Shown here piece by piece: positions 1-5,833 of a DNA stretch of 24,851 nt. The stretch is from assembly GCA_002314875.1 (NCBI GenBank), contig DCHS01000050.1:1-24851 (forward strand). Direction: 5' to 3'. The position numbers and the translations under genes are program-made. Within the stretch, counting starts at the first letter, position 1; each line of letters begins with the position of its first letter. The notes under the pieces are model-generated. The model was not told the origin of the DNA, ran no database searches, and was given only the letters and a program-made list of their open reading frames with translations. The DNA comes from Prevotellaceae bacterium UBA1746 (GTDB lineage Bacteria > Bacteroidota > Bacteroidia > Bacteroidales > Bacteroidaceae).

Positions 1-27
1 ATACACAAAAATTCTTAAAATATTCTA

Positions 28-54
28 TTGTTTCAAAAGTTTTCCTTACATTTG
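28..54 (+). promoter_or_regulatory. Probable promoter of the outer-membrane barrel gene
   Basis: A TACATTTG box at 47-54 fits the Bacteroidetes -7 consensus TAnnTTTG. A TTG at 28-30 could serve as the -33 element, but the 16-bp spacer is shorter than the 19-20 bp of the better promoters in this window. The implied transcript starts near 61 and leaves a leader of about 55 nt. Confidence 0.5.
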
Positions 55-116
55 CAGCGTAAAATGTCATTTACGACTCCTCTTTATATTTTAGAATAGA
101 ACAAAAATCTTTTGAA

Positions 117-689
117 ATGAAACGACTGATTCTTTCCCTCGCTCTCCTTTGTGGTTTTTCCATTGCAGCAAATGCTCAATTCGAACAGGGTACAAAATAT
201 GTCGGTGCTTCGCTCACTGGTCTGCAAATGAGTTATAGCAAAAATGCAGAATTCAAGTTCGGCCTCGATGCTGTCGGCGGTTACTATGTTGCAGACTGCT
301 GGATGCTCAAGGGCAATTTCACCTATGACCATGCAAAGTCTTCCGACGACCTTACCATCGGTGCTGGCGCTCGCTATAACTTTATCCAAAACGGCATCTA
401 TCTCGGTGCTGGTCTTGAATACCAGTTCCAGAACTTCGGTAAGAAAATTGAAACCGTAGTTAACGCTGGAAACACTCCCATCACCGTGGAAAGCAATGAC
501 CGTTACAACAATCTCCGCGTCCCCGTTGAAATTGGCTACACCTTCTATTTGAACCACTACATCACCCTTGAGCCTGCCATCTATTCCAAGATGTCACTCA
601 ACCACTTCAGCGATGGTACCGAGTTCGGATTCAAACTCGGTATTGGCTACTATTTCAAGCGTACCATTGCAGGAAGAACAAGTTTCTAA
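117..689 (+). CDS. Small outer-membrane beta-barrel protein (porin-like family)
   Basis: The 190-residue product starts with a clear signal peptide (hydrophobic residues 4-18, cleavage likely after AANAQ at 17-21). The rest is alternating aromatic/polar strands rich in Gly and Tyr, as in small outer-membrane barrels: GAGARYNF, YLGAGLEYQF, IEIGYTF-like and FGFKLGIGYYF segments. The last strand is followed by an eight-residue tail ending in Phe. Size and pattern match the outer membrane protein beta-barrel families common in Bacteroidetes, which have no assigned substrate. Location in the outer membrane is inferred; function is unknown. The start is the first ATG after a TAnnTTTG box. thiL follows after 19 bp on the same strand, so the two may share a transcript, without an obvious functional link. 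Confidence 0.8.
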   Translation: MKRLILSLALLCGFSIAANAQFEQGTKYVGASLTGLQMSYSKNAEFKFGLDAVGGYYVADCWMLKGNFTYDHAKSSDDLTIGAGARYNFIQNGIYLGAGLEYQFQNFGKKIETVVNAGNTPITVESNDRYNNLRVPVEIGYTFYLNHYITLEPAIYSKMSLNHFSDGTEFGFKLGIGYYFKRTIAGRTSF

Positions 690-708
690 ATAATAAAACT
701 CTTTCGTT

Positions 709-1764
709 TTGCAAATTTCTGAATTGGGCGAGTTCGGTCTCATTGACCGCCTCACCAACTCCATAAAACTTGAGAACGCGTCATCACTGATTGGTATTGG
801 TGATGACTGCGCTGTTTTGGACTATAACCGCCCTACACGCGTGTTGGTAACGACCGACATGCTAATGGAAGGTATCCATTTCGACCTGATTTATACTCCG
901 TTCAAGCATCTTGGCTATAAGAGCGCAATGGTGAACATCTCCGATATCTATGCCATGGGAGGTATGCCTCGTCAGATTGTTGTCAGCGTGGCCATGGATC
1001 GTCGCATCACCGTAGAAGCCCTCGAGGACTTCTACGAAGGAATGCGTCTGGCTTGCGAACGCCACCATGTCGATATTGTTGGCGGTGACACTACATCGTC
1101 CATTACGGGTTTAGCTATCAGCATCACTGCCATCGGCGAGGTCCCTGCAGATGAGGTGATTTTACGCTCTGGAGCTAAAGACACCGATCTCGTTTGTGTC
1201 ACCGGCAATCTCGGTGCTGCCTATCTTGGCCTTCAGTTGATGGAGCGCGAGAAGATGGTCTATATGTCCCAACTCAAAGAACATCCTAACCAGCCTGGCC
1301 ACGAGCCTTTGGCTTTTGAACCTGATTTTTCCGGTAAGGAATACCTCCTTGAGCGTTTCTTGAAACCGGAAGCTCGTCGCGATATTATCGAGGCGCTTCA
1401 CAAGGCAGGCATTAAGCCCACAGCCATGATGGATATCAGCGATGGCCTTTCATCGGAACTTCTCCATATCTGCAAAGACTCCAATTGCGGTTGCCGTATT
1501 TTCGAAGAGCGCATCCCCATTGACTATCAGACTGCAGCGACGGCAGAGGAATTCAATATGAACCTCTACACCTGTGCCTTGAATGGTGGCGAGGACTACG
1601 AACTACTGTTCACGGTGCCTCTTACCCAGCATGAACTCGTTGCACAATTGGAAGATGTCAGAATTATCGGACATATCACTCGTCCCGAATTGGGAGCCCA
1701 GCTGGTAACGCGCGATGGCAACGAATTCGAACTCAAGGCGCAAGGCTGGAATCACGGAAAATAA
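709..1764 (+). CDS. thiL: Thiamine-monophosphate kinase ThiL
   Basis: The 351-residue product matches ThiL, which phosphorylates thiamine monophosphate with ATP to give thiamine diphosphate in the cytosol. Visible hallmarks are the N-terminal SELGEFGLIDRL, the GDDCAVLD metal/nucleotide loop, VTTDMLMEG, YKSAMVNISDIYAMGG, VGGDTTSS, MMDISDGLSSEL and NGGEDYELLFT near the C-terminus. These are the AIRS/PurM-fold motifs in the usual order, and the length is close to Bacteroides ThiL. The start is TTG at 709: stop codons lie in frame at 691 and 694 and no ATG or GTG lies between, while the protein N-terminus aligns with the family from this point. A non-ATG start 19 bp after the barrel gene suggests modest expression or coupling to the upstream gene. 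No clear terminator follows. Confidence 0.95.
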   Translation: MQISELGEFGLIDRLTNSIKLENASSLIGIGDDCAVLDYNRPTRVLVTTDMLMEGIHFDLIYTPFKHLGYKSAMVNISDIYAMGGMPRQIVVSVAMDRRITVEALEDFYEGMRLACERHHVDIVGGDTTSSITGLAISITAIGEVPADEVILRSGAKDTDLVCVTGNLGAAYLGLQLMEREKMVYMSQLKEHPNQPGHEPLAFEPDFSGKEYLLERFLKPEARRDIIEALHKAGIKPTAMMDISDGLSSELLHICKDSNCGCRIFEERIPIDYQTAATAEEFNMNLYTCALNGGEDYELLFTVPLTQHELVAQLEDVRIIGHITRPELGAQLVTRDGNEFELKAQGWNHGK

Positions 1765-1856
1765 TCCCAAACGGCAGTAATTAATAATTATTTGCCACCT
1801 CAACTTGCAAAAACTGCTTCATAAACGACAATTTCCCAAAAAGTTTGTGCAAAAAG

Positions 1857-1888
1857 TTTGGCCATTCCAAATTCTTGCCGTACCTTTG
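1857..1888 (+). promoter_or_regulatory. Promoter of tRNA-Phe
   Basis: TTTG at 1857-1860, a 20-bp spacer and TACCTTTG at 1881-1888 match the Bacteroidetes housekeeping promoter exactly. The -33 element lies in the second of two 11-bp direct repeats, CAAAAAGTTTG at 1837-1847 and 1850-1860. Transcription should start near 1895. Confidence 0.8.
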
Positions 1889-1891
1889 CAC

Positions 1892-1919
1892 TCGCAAACA
1901 AGCGGTAACGCCTTTGCGA
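1892..1919 (+). promoter_or_regulatory. Hairpin in the 5' leader of pre-tRNA-Phe
   Basis: TCGCAAA at 1892-1898 pairs with TTTGCGA at 1913-1919. Inside, GCG (1902-1904) pairs with CGC (1909-1911) around a GUAA loop of the GNRA class. The hairpin fills the space between the predicted transcription start and the mature tRNA 5' end at 1923, so it would be cut away by RNase P. It could guide processing, or simply reflect promoter-proximal base composition. Confidence 0.5.
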
Positions 1920-1922
1920 TAG

Positions 1923-1995
1923 GGTGCCATAGCTCAGTTGGTAGAGCAAAGGACTGAAAATCCTTGTGTCCCCGGTTCGATTCCTGGTGGCACCA
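1923..1995 (+). tRNA. tRNA-Phe (anticodon GAA)
   Basis: A full cloverleaf reads by eye. The acceptor stem is GGTGCCA (1923-1929) with TGGCACC (1988-1994); the D stem is GCTC/GAGC; the anticodon stem is AAGGA/TCCTT around loop CTGAAAA, giving anticodon GAA at 1956-1958. The variable loop is GTGTC and the T loop TTCGATT. The discriminator is A1995 and CCA is not encoded, so it must be added by the CCA-adding enzyme. The T stem CCCGG/CCTGG has one C-T mismatch (1973 with 1985). It has its own promoter and terminator and is a single-gene unit. Confidence 0.95.
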
Positions 1996-2000
1996 CATAA

Positions 2001-2031
2001 AGAGACTTCGAAGCAATTCGAGGTCTCTTTT
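2001..2031 (+). terminator. Intrinsic terminator of tRNA-Phe
   Basis: A 12-bp stem (2001-2012 with 2017-2028, one G-U pair) closes a GCAA loop and runs into TTTT at 2028-2031, five bases after the mature tRNA end. Confidence 0.85.
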
Positions 2032-2066
2032 GCATTCATTTGTCGCGAAAAGAGGAGATATAACAT

Positions 2067-2096
2067 AAGGGGCATTGTTCTGTGACAATGCCCCTT
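2067..2096 (-). terminator. Probable terminator of the GH43 unit
   Basis: A perfect 12-bp stem (AAGGGGCATTGT at 2067-2078 with its complement at 2085-2096) and a 6-nt loop lie six bases beyond the stop codon of the minus-strand GH43 gene. The sequence after the stem on the minus strand is only moderately U-rich. Placed between convergent units, it may also back up the tRNA terminator. Confidence 0.7.
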
Positions 2097-2101
2097 GATT
2101 G

Positions 2102-3178
2102 TTATTTTCCTGTCATTTGAACAGGGTGAATGGTACCGTCGGGATTGAATTCGAGGAGATCGATGCAGGTACGACGTTCGGAAACACCAGTACGATCGAG
2201 AGGACGACGATGATAAATAATGTAATAATCACCAGTCTTGGGATTTTGGACTACAGAGTGATGACCAGCACCCGTAGCAACATCCATATCAAGTTGAAGA
2301 ATCTTTCCAATACGTTCGAAAGGTCCAAAAGGATTGTCACTTATCGCATAGGCAACGCTATAATCGGGACCACCCCAACCTCCTTCGCTCCACATAAAAT
2401 AGTAACGTCCATCGCGGTAGAGCATGAACGGCCCTTCAACATAGTTGGCAGGGGTGATTTCCTTGTACACTTCACCATCAGCAAAGGGCTGAAGATGGAG
2501 CAAGTCGTTCGTCAGACGCACAACATTGCAATGTTGCCAGCCACCATAATACATCAAGTAGTCACCACTTACTGGATCATGGAATACAAACTGGTCAATA
2601 GGTTGTGCCCCGTTAACAATATGGCTGATGAGCGGTTCACCAATAGCATCGCGGTATGGTCCCTCTGGACGGGCAGCAATAGCAACACCGATTCCGCCAA
2701 CTTCACCCTCGTGGACATCGTTAGCACCGAAGAAGAAGTAGTATTTCCCATCCTTGCGAATGACCGACGGCGCCCACATTGCAAATTCCGCCCATTTAAC
2801 ATCACGCTTATGAAGTACTTCCGAATGTTTTGTCCAATGAACAAAGTCGGTAGATGAGAAAGCGTCGAAATGGGTCTGAAGATTAAAATCAGTATTACCA
2901 GCAATGGTCTTGCGATCCCAATCTGCCTTATATTCCTGTGTCAGATCTTCTCCCTCAAGCCAGGAGAGCGTAGGAAAGATCCAACAAGTATCGCCGTACA
3001 TGATTCCTTCCGGATCCGCATAGAAACCAGGAATGATGGGATTCTCCCACTTTGGTACCTTCGGGCCTTTGTACACACGGGATGTGCGAGTTTTCTTGCT
3101 TCGGGTCGTAGAAGCATTCGCACACGATGCCGTTAAAACAAAGACAAAAAGAAAAATGAAGAATGAGGAAAAGCGCAT
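2102..3178 (-). CDS. Secreted glycoside hydrolase family 43 protein
   Basis: The product is 358 residues from the ATG at 3178. A TTG at 3193 would add five residues upstream of an already complete signal sequence, so I prefer the ATG. A strongly hydrophobic N-terminus ends in LTASC (Cys19), so it may be lipidated, although Thr at -3 makes the lipobox imperfect. A five-bladed propeller of the GH43 type follows. The three catalytic carboxylates are recognisable: Asp55 in FYADPEG (general base), Asp195 in PIDQFVF (pKa modulator) and Glu248 in YVEGPFM (general acid). GH43 enzymes cleave arabinose- or xylose-containing plant polysaccharides and related glycans; the exact substrate cannot be read here. 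It is the last gene of a minus-strand run, 24 bp after the cytidylyltransferase-like gene. Confidence 0.88.
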   Translation of the reverse strand: MRFSSFFIFLFVFVLTASCANASTTRSKKTRTSRVYKGPKVPKWENPIIPGFYADPEGIMYGDTCWIFPTLSWLEGEDLTQEYKADWDRKTIAGNTDFNLQTHFDAFSSTDFVHWTKHSEVLHKRDVKWAEFAMWAPSVIRKDGKYYFFFGANDVHEGEVGGIGVAIAARPEGPYRDAIGEPLISHIVNGAQPIDQFVFHDPVSGDYLMYYGGWQHCNVVRLTNDLLHLQPFADGEVYKEITPANYVEGPFMLYRDGRYYFMWSEGGWGGPDYSVAYAISDNPFGPFERIGKILQLDMDVATGAGHHSVVQNPKTGDYYIIYHRRPLDRTGVSERRTCIDLLEFNPDGTIHPVQMTGK

Positions 3179-3202
3179 AAGATGATAATTCAAGAAAACG
3201 GA

Positions 3203-3622
3203 TTATTTAGCCATTGCCTCTTTGAGCGCCGTACTACTACGCGCTGTCAAGCCCTCAGCAGGGACACGCTTGAGAACAACATATTCAATGCCACGTTCTG
3301 CGCAGAACTGGCGCTTGGCCTCGGAAGAACCATCTTCGTTGACGACAAAAATGTCAGGCTTAATCGCATCAACTGTAGGTGTAAAATCAAGGAAGCCACT
3401 ACCCCGATTGATGCAAGCATCGTGGACATAGCGGATAGCCTTCACCATAAACAAACGCTCCTCTTCGGGGAACATCGTTTTATGATGTTTCAATTCCATA
3501 ATCGTGGCATCGCTACCGATACCAACATACAAATCACCATATTCTGCAGCCTCGCGGAAAAATTCCACATGGCCACTATGAAGCAGGTCGTAACACCCGC
3601 TGACAAAAACTTTCTTAGGCAT
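3203..3622 (-). CDS. Adenylyl/cytidylyltransferase family protein (TagD/HldE-C-like)
   Basis: This 139-residue protein is a single small nucleotidyltransferase domain. The N-terminal GCYDLLHSGHVEFF contains the HxGH signature that binds the nucleotide triphosphate, and ARSST near the C-terminus corresponds to the second conserved (RTxGISTT-like) motif. Family members transfer CMP or AMP to phosphorylated small molecules such as glycerol 3-phosphate, phosphoethanolamine or sugar phosphates. The acceptor here is not evident, and its length is close to stand-alone TagD-type enzymes. It lies between the 60-residue lipoprotein gene (50 bp upstream) and the GH43 gene (24 bp downstream), all on the minus strand; I see no separate promoter box in the 50-bp gap. 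A cytosolic enzyme between two exported proteins suggests surface glycan or lipid metabolism, which is inference. Confidence 0.85.
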   Translation of the reverse strand: MPKKVFVSGCYDLLHSGHVEFFREAAEYGDLYVGIGSDATIMELKHHKTMFPEEERLFMVKAIRYVHDACINRGSGFLDFTPTVDAIKPDIFVVNEDGSSEAKRQFCAERGIEYVVLKRVPAEGLTARSSTALKEAMAK

Positions 3623-3672
3623 AAACTAAAAGTTTATTGGGGTTATAGGGTATAAAAGTTTTAAGGTTAGGG

Positions 3673-3855
3673 TTATTCGGTAACAGGCGTATAATCAACG
3701 GGCGGTACACCGTACATCAGACGCATCTCGTTGTTGATTTCCTTCTGGAACTTTGGATCAGGCTTGGTGACTTCCGTCTTATGACTGCAAGAAGCAAACC
3801 CCATAAAGGTAATCACAACACTGAGGAAACGCAGCCAGTAATTCTTCTTTTTCAT
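3673..3855 (-). CDS. 60-residue lipoprotein with a C-terminal MYGVP motif
   Basis: The small product begins with a basic, hydrophobic signal sequence and a good lipobox GFASC (Cys23). After lipidation only about 38 residues remain: a polar linker, then RLMYGVPPVDY at 45-55 and a short acidic tail. The core MYGxP is the same as MYGCP at 32-36 of the lipoprotein next to the radical SAM gene at 4085-4624, which is transcribed divergently from a shared promoter region. The ATG at 3855 is the first in frame and the hydrophobic segment starts at once. I do not recognise a named family. It could be a substrate or recognition partner of the radical SAM enzyme, a small anchor, or an unrelated peptide with a chance match. 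Confidence 0.7.
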   Translation of the reverse strand: MKKKNYWLRFLSVVITFMGFASCSHKTEVTKPDPKFQKEINNEMRLMYGVPPVDYTPVTE

Positions 3856-3948
3856 AACAAACGAGTATTATTCTTCTTTCTTTCGGAAAGATTAGGGATA
3901 CTATTTATGTAAGCATTTTATATGAGAGCATCAAACTCTTCAATTTTC

Positions 3949-3991
3949 TGCAAAAATAATGCGTATTTTCCAAAAAAGTGGTATTTTTGCA
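3949..3991. promoter_or_regulatory. Symmetric divergent promoter pair
   Basis: A perfect 10-bp inverted repeat, TGCAAAAATA at 3949-3958 and TATTTTTGCA at 3982-3991, is separated by 23 bp. Each arm contains a TAnnTTTG -7 box facing outward: TATTTTTG on the minus strand (3951-3958) for the 60-residue lipoprotein unit, and TATTTTTG on the plus strand (3982-3989) for the rSAM lipoprotein unit. The -33 position of each promoter falls on the -7 box of the other, and neither -33 is close to consensus. Polymerase binding in one direction should therefore block the other, or a regulator may act on both. Confidence 0.6.
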
Positions 3992-4012
3992 GTGAAAAAA
4001 TCAAAAAAAACG

Positions 4013-4072
4013 GTTTTTAGGTTAGGGTTTTCCCTTTTGCGAGGGTCTATCATTAAAAGCAAACCTAAAAAC
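4013..4072 (+). promoter_or_regulatory. Long stem in the 5' leader of the rSAM-associated lipoprotein
   Basis: GTTTTTAGGTT at 4013-4023 pairs perfectly with AACCTAAAAAC at 4062-4072 (11 bp). Within the 38-nt loop CCCT and AGGG can form a smaller hairpin around 4032-4045. The stem ends 12 nt before the ATG at 4085 and lies wholly inside the predicted transcript that starts near 3996. It could control translation, but no known riboswitch class was recognised. Confidence 0.45.
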
Positions 4073-4084
4073 AATCGAATTGTT

Positions 4085-4624
4085 ATGAAAAAGTATCTTA
4101 GTTATTTTTCTATTAGCAGCCTCCTGACTACCATTATCTCTCTGCTCGGTTTCAGCAGTTGCGAGACCAGAATGGAAATGTACGGATGTCCCTATGCAGA
4201 AATTGACCTCGAGGGAACTGTTACAGATGAGAACGGAAAGGCTATTGAAGGTGTTCAGGTTAAACTTTGTTATACCTATATAGAAACACACGAAGGAAAA
4301 GACAGTGTGATAAACATCTTTCTCAATGACTCCACGATTACCGATGCCTATGGAAAATATAAAATCAACCCCAGAGGTGTCATGCCTGGAGAATTCATCA
4401 AATGGCCTGCCTACAAAGGCGGCAGTTTCTCCGTCAATAAAGAATCGAACTACTCCCTACAGGTTGAGGATATTGACGGTGAGGCAAATGGTGGTCTGTT
4501 CACTAATACCATCAGCAAATTCGAGACTGCAACCATCGTCCAGACCCAAAAGCCAGACAATGCCTGGTTCGAGGGCGCATACATCATCACCCAAAACATT
4601 GTTCTTTCTCTCCAAAAGGAATAG
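4085..4624 (+). CDS. Radical SAM-associated lipoprotein
   Basis: The product is 179 residues from the ATG at 4085. An open frame continues upstream to 3959, but that part covers the promoter and leader, so the shorter start is chosen. The signal sequence ends in the lipobox GFSSC (Cys26). It is followed at once by ETRMEMYGCP (MYGCP at 32-36), then a segment reading IDLEGTVTDENGKAIEGVQV, typical of the carboxypeptidase-regulatory/transthyretin-like beta-sandwich, which fills the rest of the protein. A lipoprotein of this layout beside a radical SAM/SPASM gene is the known Bacteroidetes rSAM/lipoprotein pair (recalled, not looked up). The role of the pair is not established; the residues between the lipidated Cys and the beta-sandwich are the obvious candidate for recognition or modification. 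The radical SAM gene starts 29 bp downstream. Confidence 0.85.
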   Translation: MKKYLSYFSISSLLTTIISLLGFSSCETRMEMYGCPYAEIDLEGTVTDENGKAIEGVQVKLCYTYIETHEGKDSVINIFLNDSTITDAYGKYKINPRGVMPGEFIKWPAYKGGSFSVNKESNYSLQVEDIDGEANGGLFTNTISKFETATIVQTQKPDNAWFEGAYIITQNIVLSLQKE

Positions 4625-4653
4625 GTTTCATCATTCTTAATTCTTAATTCCTC

Positions 4654-5787
4654 GTGCCACTTTCCCTCCGACGTCGAATTGCCCTCGAGGCCGAACGTAT
4701 CATTCACAAAAAGACCATAGAAGAGCACCCATTGAAACAGCTCTTCTGGGAATGTACGCTTCGCTGCAACCTCCATTGTCGCCACTGCGGTAGCGACTGC
4801 AAGATGATGGAAGGTCAAAAGGATATGCCCCTCGAAGACTTTTTGAAGGTACTTGATTCCGTTAAAAGCAAGCAGGACTCTCATAAGACATTCATCATCA
4901 TCACTGGTGGCGAACCGTTGATGCGTCAGGACCTTGAAGACTGCGGCAAAGCCATCTGGCAGAGAGAATTTCCCTGGGGAATGGTGACAAACGGCTACCA
5001 GTTGTCCCGCGAGCGTTTCGTCAGTCTTAGACGAAGCGGCCTTCATACTGCTACCGTCAGTCTCGATGGCCTGGAAGAAGACCACAATTGGCAACGTGGA
5101 CACCAACATAGTTTTGAACGAGCTAGCGAAGCCATCCGATTAATGGTAGCCGAAGCCAACGGCAATCAAATTACGGGTGGAAAAGGCACTCCTCGTACAT
5201 TCATCTTCGATGTGGTAACTTGCGTCAATCGCCGGACACTCAAACAATTGCCAGCTATCCGCGATTACCTCCTCAGTCTTGGTTGCCGTAATTGGCGCGT
5301 ATTTACCATCTTCCCTTCAGGACGTGCGAAGAAAGACGAGAGTCTCCATCTCACTCCGAATGAACTGCGCGAATTAATGGAGTTTATTCGTGACACCCGA
5401 AAAGCCCATAAAGCCCATCCGGAATCTTCGGAAACAATTAACGTAGAATACGGATGCGAAGGATTCATGGGTAATTACGAAGGCGACATTCGTAGTCATT
5501 TCTTCCACTGTCACGCTGGTGTTACCGTGGGCTCTGTTCTCAGTGACGGAAGTATTTCAGCTTGTCCGAGTATCCGTGCGGATTTCCATCAAGGAAATAT
5601 CTACAAAGATGATTTCATGGAAGTCTGGCAAAACCAATTCCTTCCCTACCGCGACCATTCCTGGTTGAAGACTGGTCCATGCAAAGACTGTGAATACTGG
5701 CGCTATTGCCAAGGAAACGGCATGCATGTCCGTGACAAGGAAGGCCATCTTCTCCAATGCTTGGTAAAGGAAATGGAGAAAAAATAA
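4654..5787 (+). CDS. Radical SAM/SPASM enzyme of the rSAM/lipoprotein system
   Basis: The 377-residue product has the radical SAM CxxxCxxC motif at Cys38, Cys42 and Cys45, within LFWECTLRCNLHCRHCGSDC. GGEP follows at 85-88, and a C-terminal SPASM-type region has Cys268, 286, 304, 343, 346, 352 and 369. Family knowledge: one SAM-binding 4Fe-4S cluster generates a 5'-deoxyadenosyl radical, and SPASM domains hold auxiliary clusters in enzymes that modify peptides or proteins. The start is GTG at 4654; an in-frame stop lies at 4645 and the next Met is beyond the cluster motif, so this start is forced. It is cotranscribed with the lipoprotein gene 29 bp upstream, its likely substrate or partner. 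The substrate is not proven; the enzyme is cytosolic, so it would have to act before export. Confidence 0.9.
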   Translation: MPLSLRRRIALEAERIIHKKTIEEHPLKQLFWECTLRCNLHCRHCGSDCKMMEGQKDMPLEDFLKVLDSVKSKQDSHKTFIIITGGEPLMRQDLEDCGKAIWQREFPWGMVTNGYQLSRERFVSLRRSGLHTATVSLDGLEEDHNWQRGHQHSFERASEAIRLMVAEANGNQITGGKGTPRTFIFDVVTCVNRRTLKQLPAIRDYLLSLGCRNWRVFTIFPSGRAKKDESLHLTPNELRELMEFIRDTRKAHKAHPESSETINVEYGCEGFMGNYEGDIRSHFFHCHAGVTVGSVLSDGSISACPSIRADFHQGNIYKDDFMEVWQNQFLPYRDHSWLKTGPCKDCEYWRYCQGNGMHVRDKEGHLLQCLVKEMEKK

Positions 5788-5795
5788 AAAAAATA

Positions 5796-5827
5796 AAAGG
5801 ATGCTGAGGCAAATCTCGGCATCCTTT
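5796..5827. terminator. Bidirectional terminator between convergent genes
   Basis: A 13-bp stem with one wobble pair (5796-5808 with 5815-5827) has a 6-nt loop. It is flanked by an A-rich run on the left, which is U-rich for the minus strand, and by TTTGTTAATTT on the right. It lies between the rSAM stop at 5787 and the convergent gene ending at 5834. Confidence 0.8.
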
Positions 5828-5833
5828 GTTAAT

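Noticed and set aside
1800..2088. Minus-strand frames with the sequence ATRNRTGDTRIFSPLLYQLSYGT
   Set aside because: This is the familiar false protein from translating the antisense of a tRNA gene; it covers the tRNA-Phe at 1923-1995.
2099..2857. 252-codon plus-strand frame opposite the GH43 gene
   Set aside because: It is an antisense shadow of a gene with intact catalytic motifs; no promoter or family resemblance.
3664..4029. AGGTTAGGGTT repeated at 3664-3674 and 4019-4029, telomere-like in appearance
   Set aside because: Only two 11-bp copies, one of them part of a leader stem; no array, no flanking mobile element, likely coincidence.
3959..4084. 42-codon N-terminal extension of the rSAM-associated lipoprotein
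   Set aside because: It would be translated from promoter and leader sequence and would place residues before a complete signal peptide.
4450..5109. 219-codon minus-strand frame opposite the rSAM gene
   Set aside because: Antisense to the radical SAM cluster motif region; no supporting signals.
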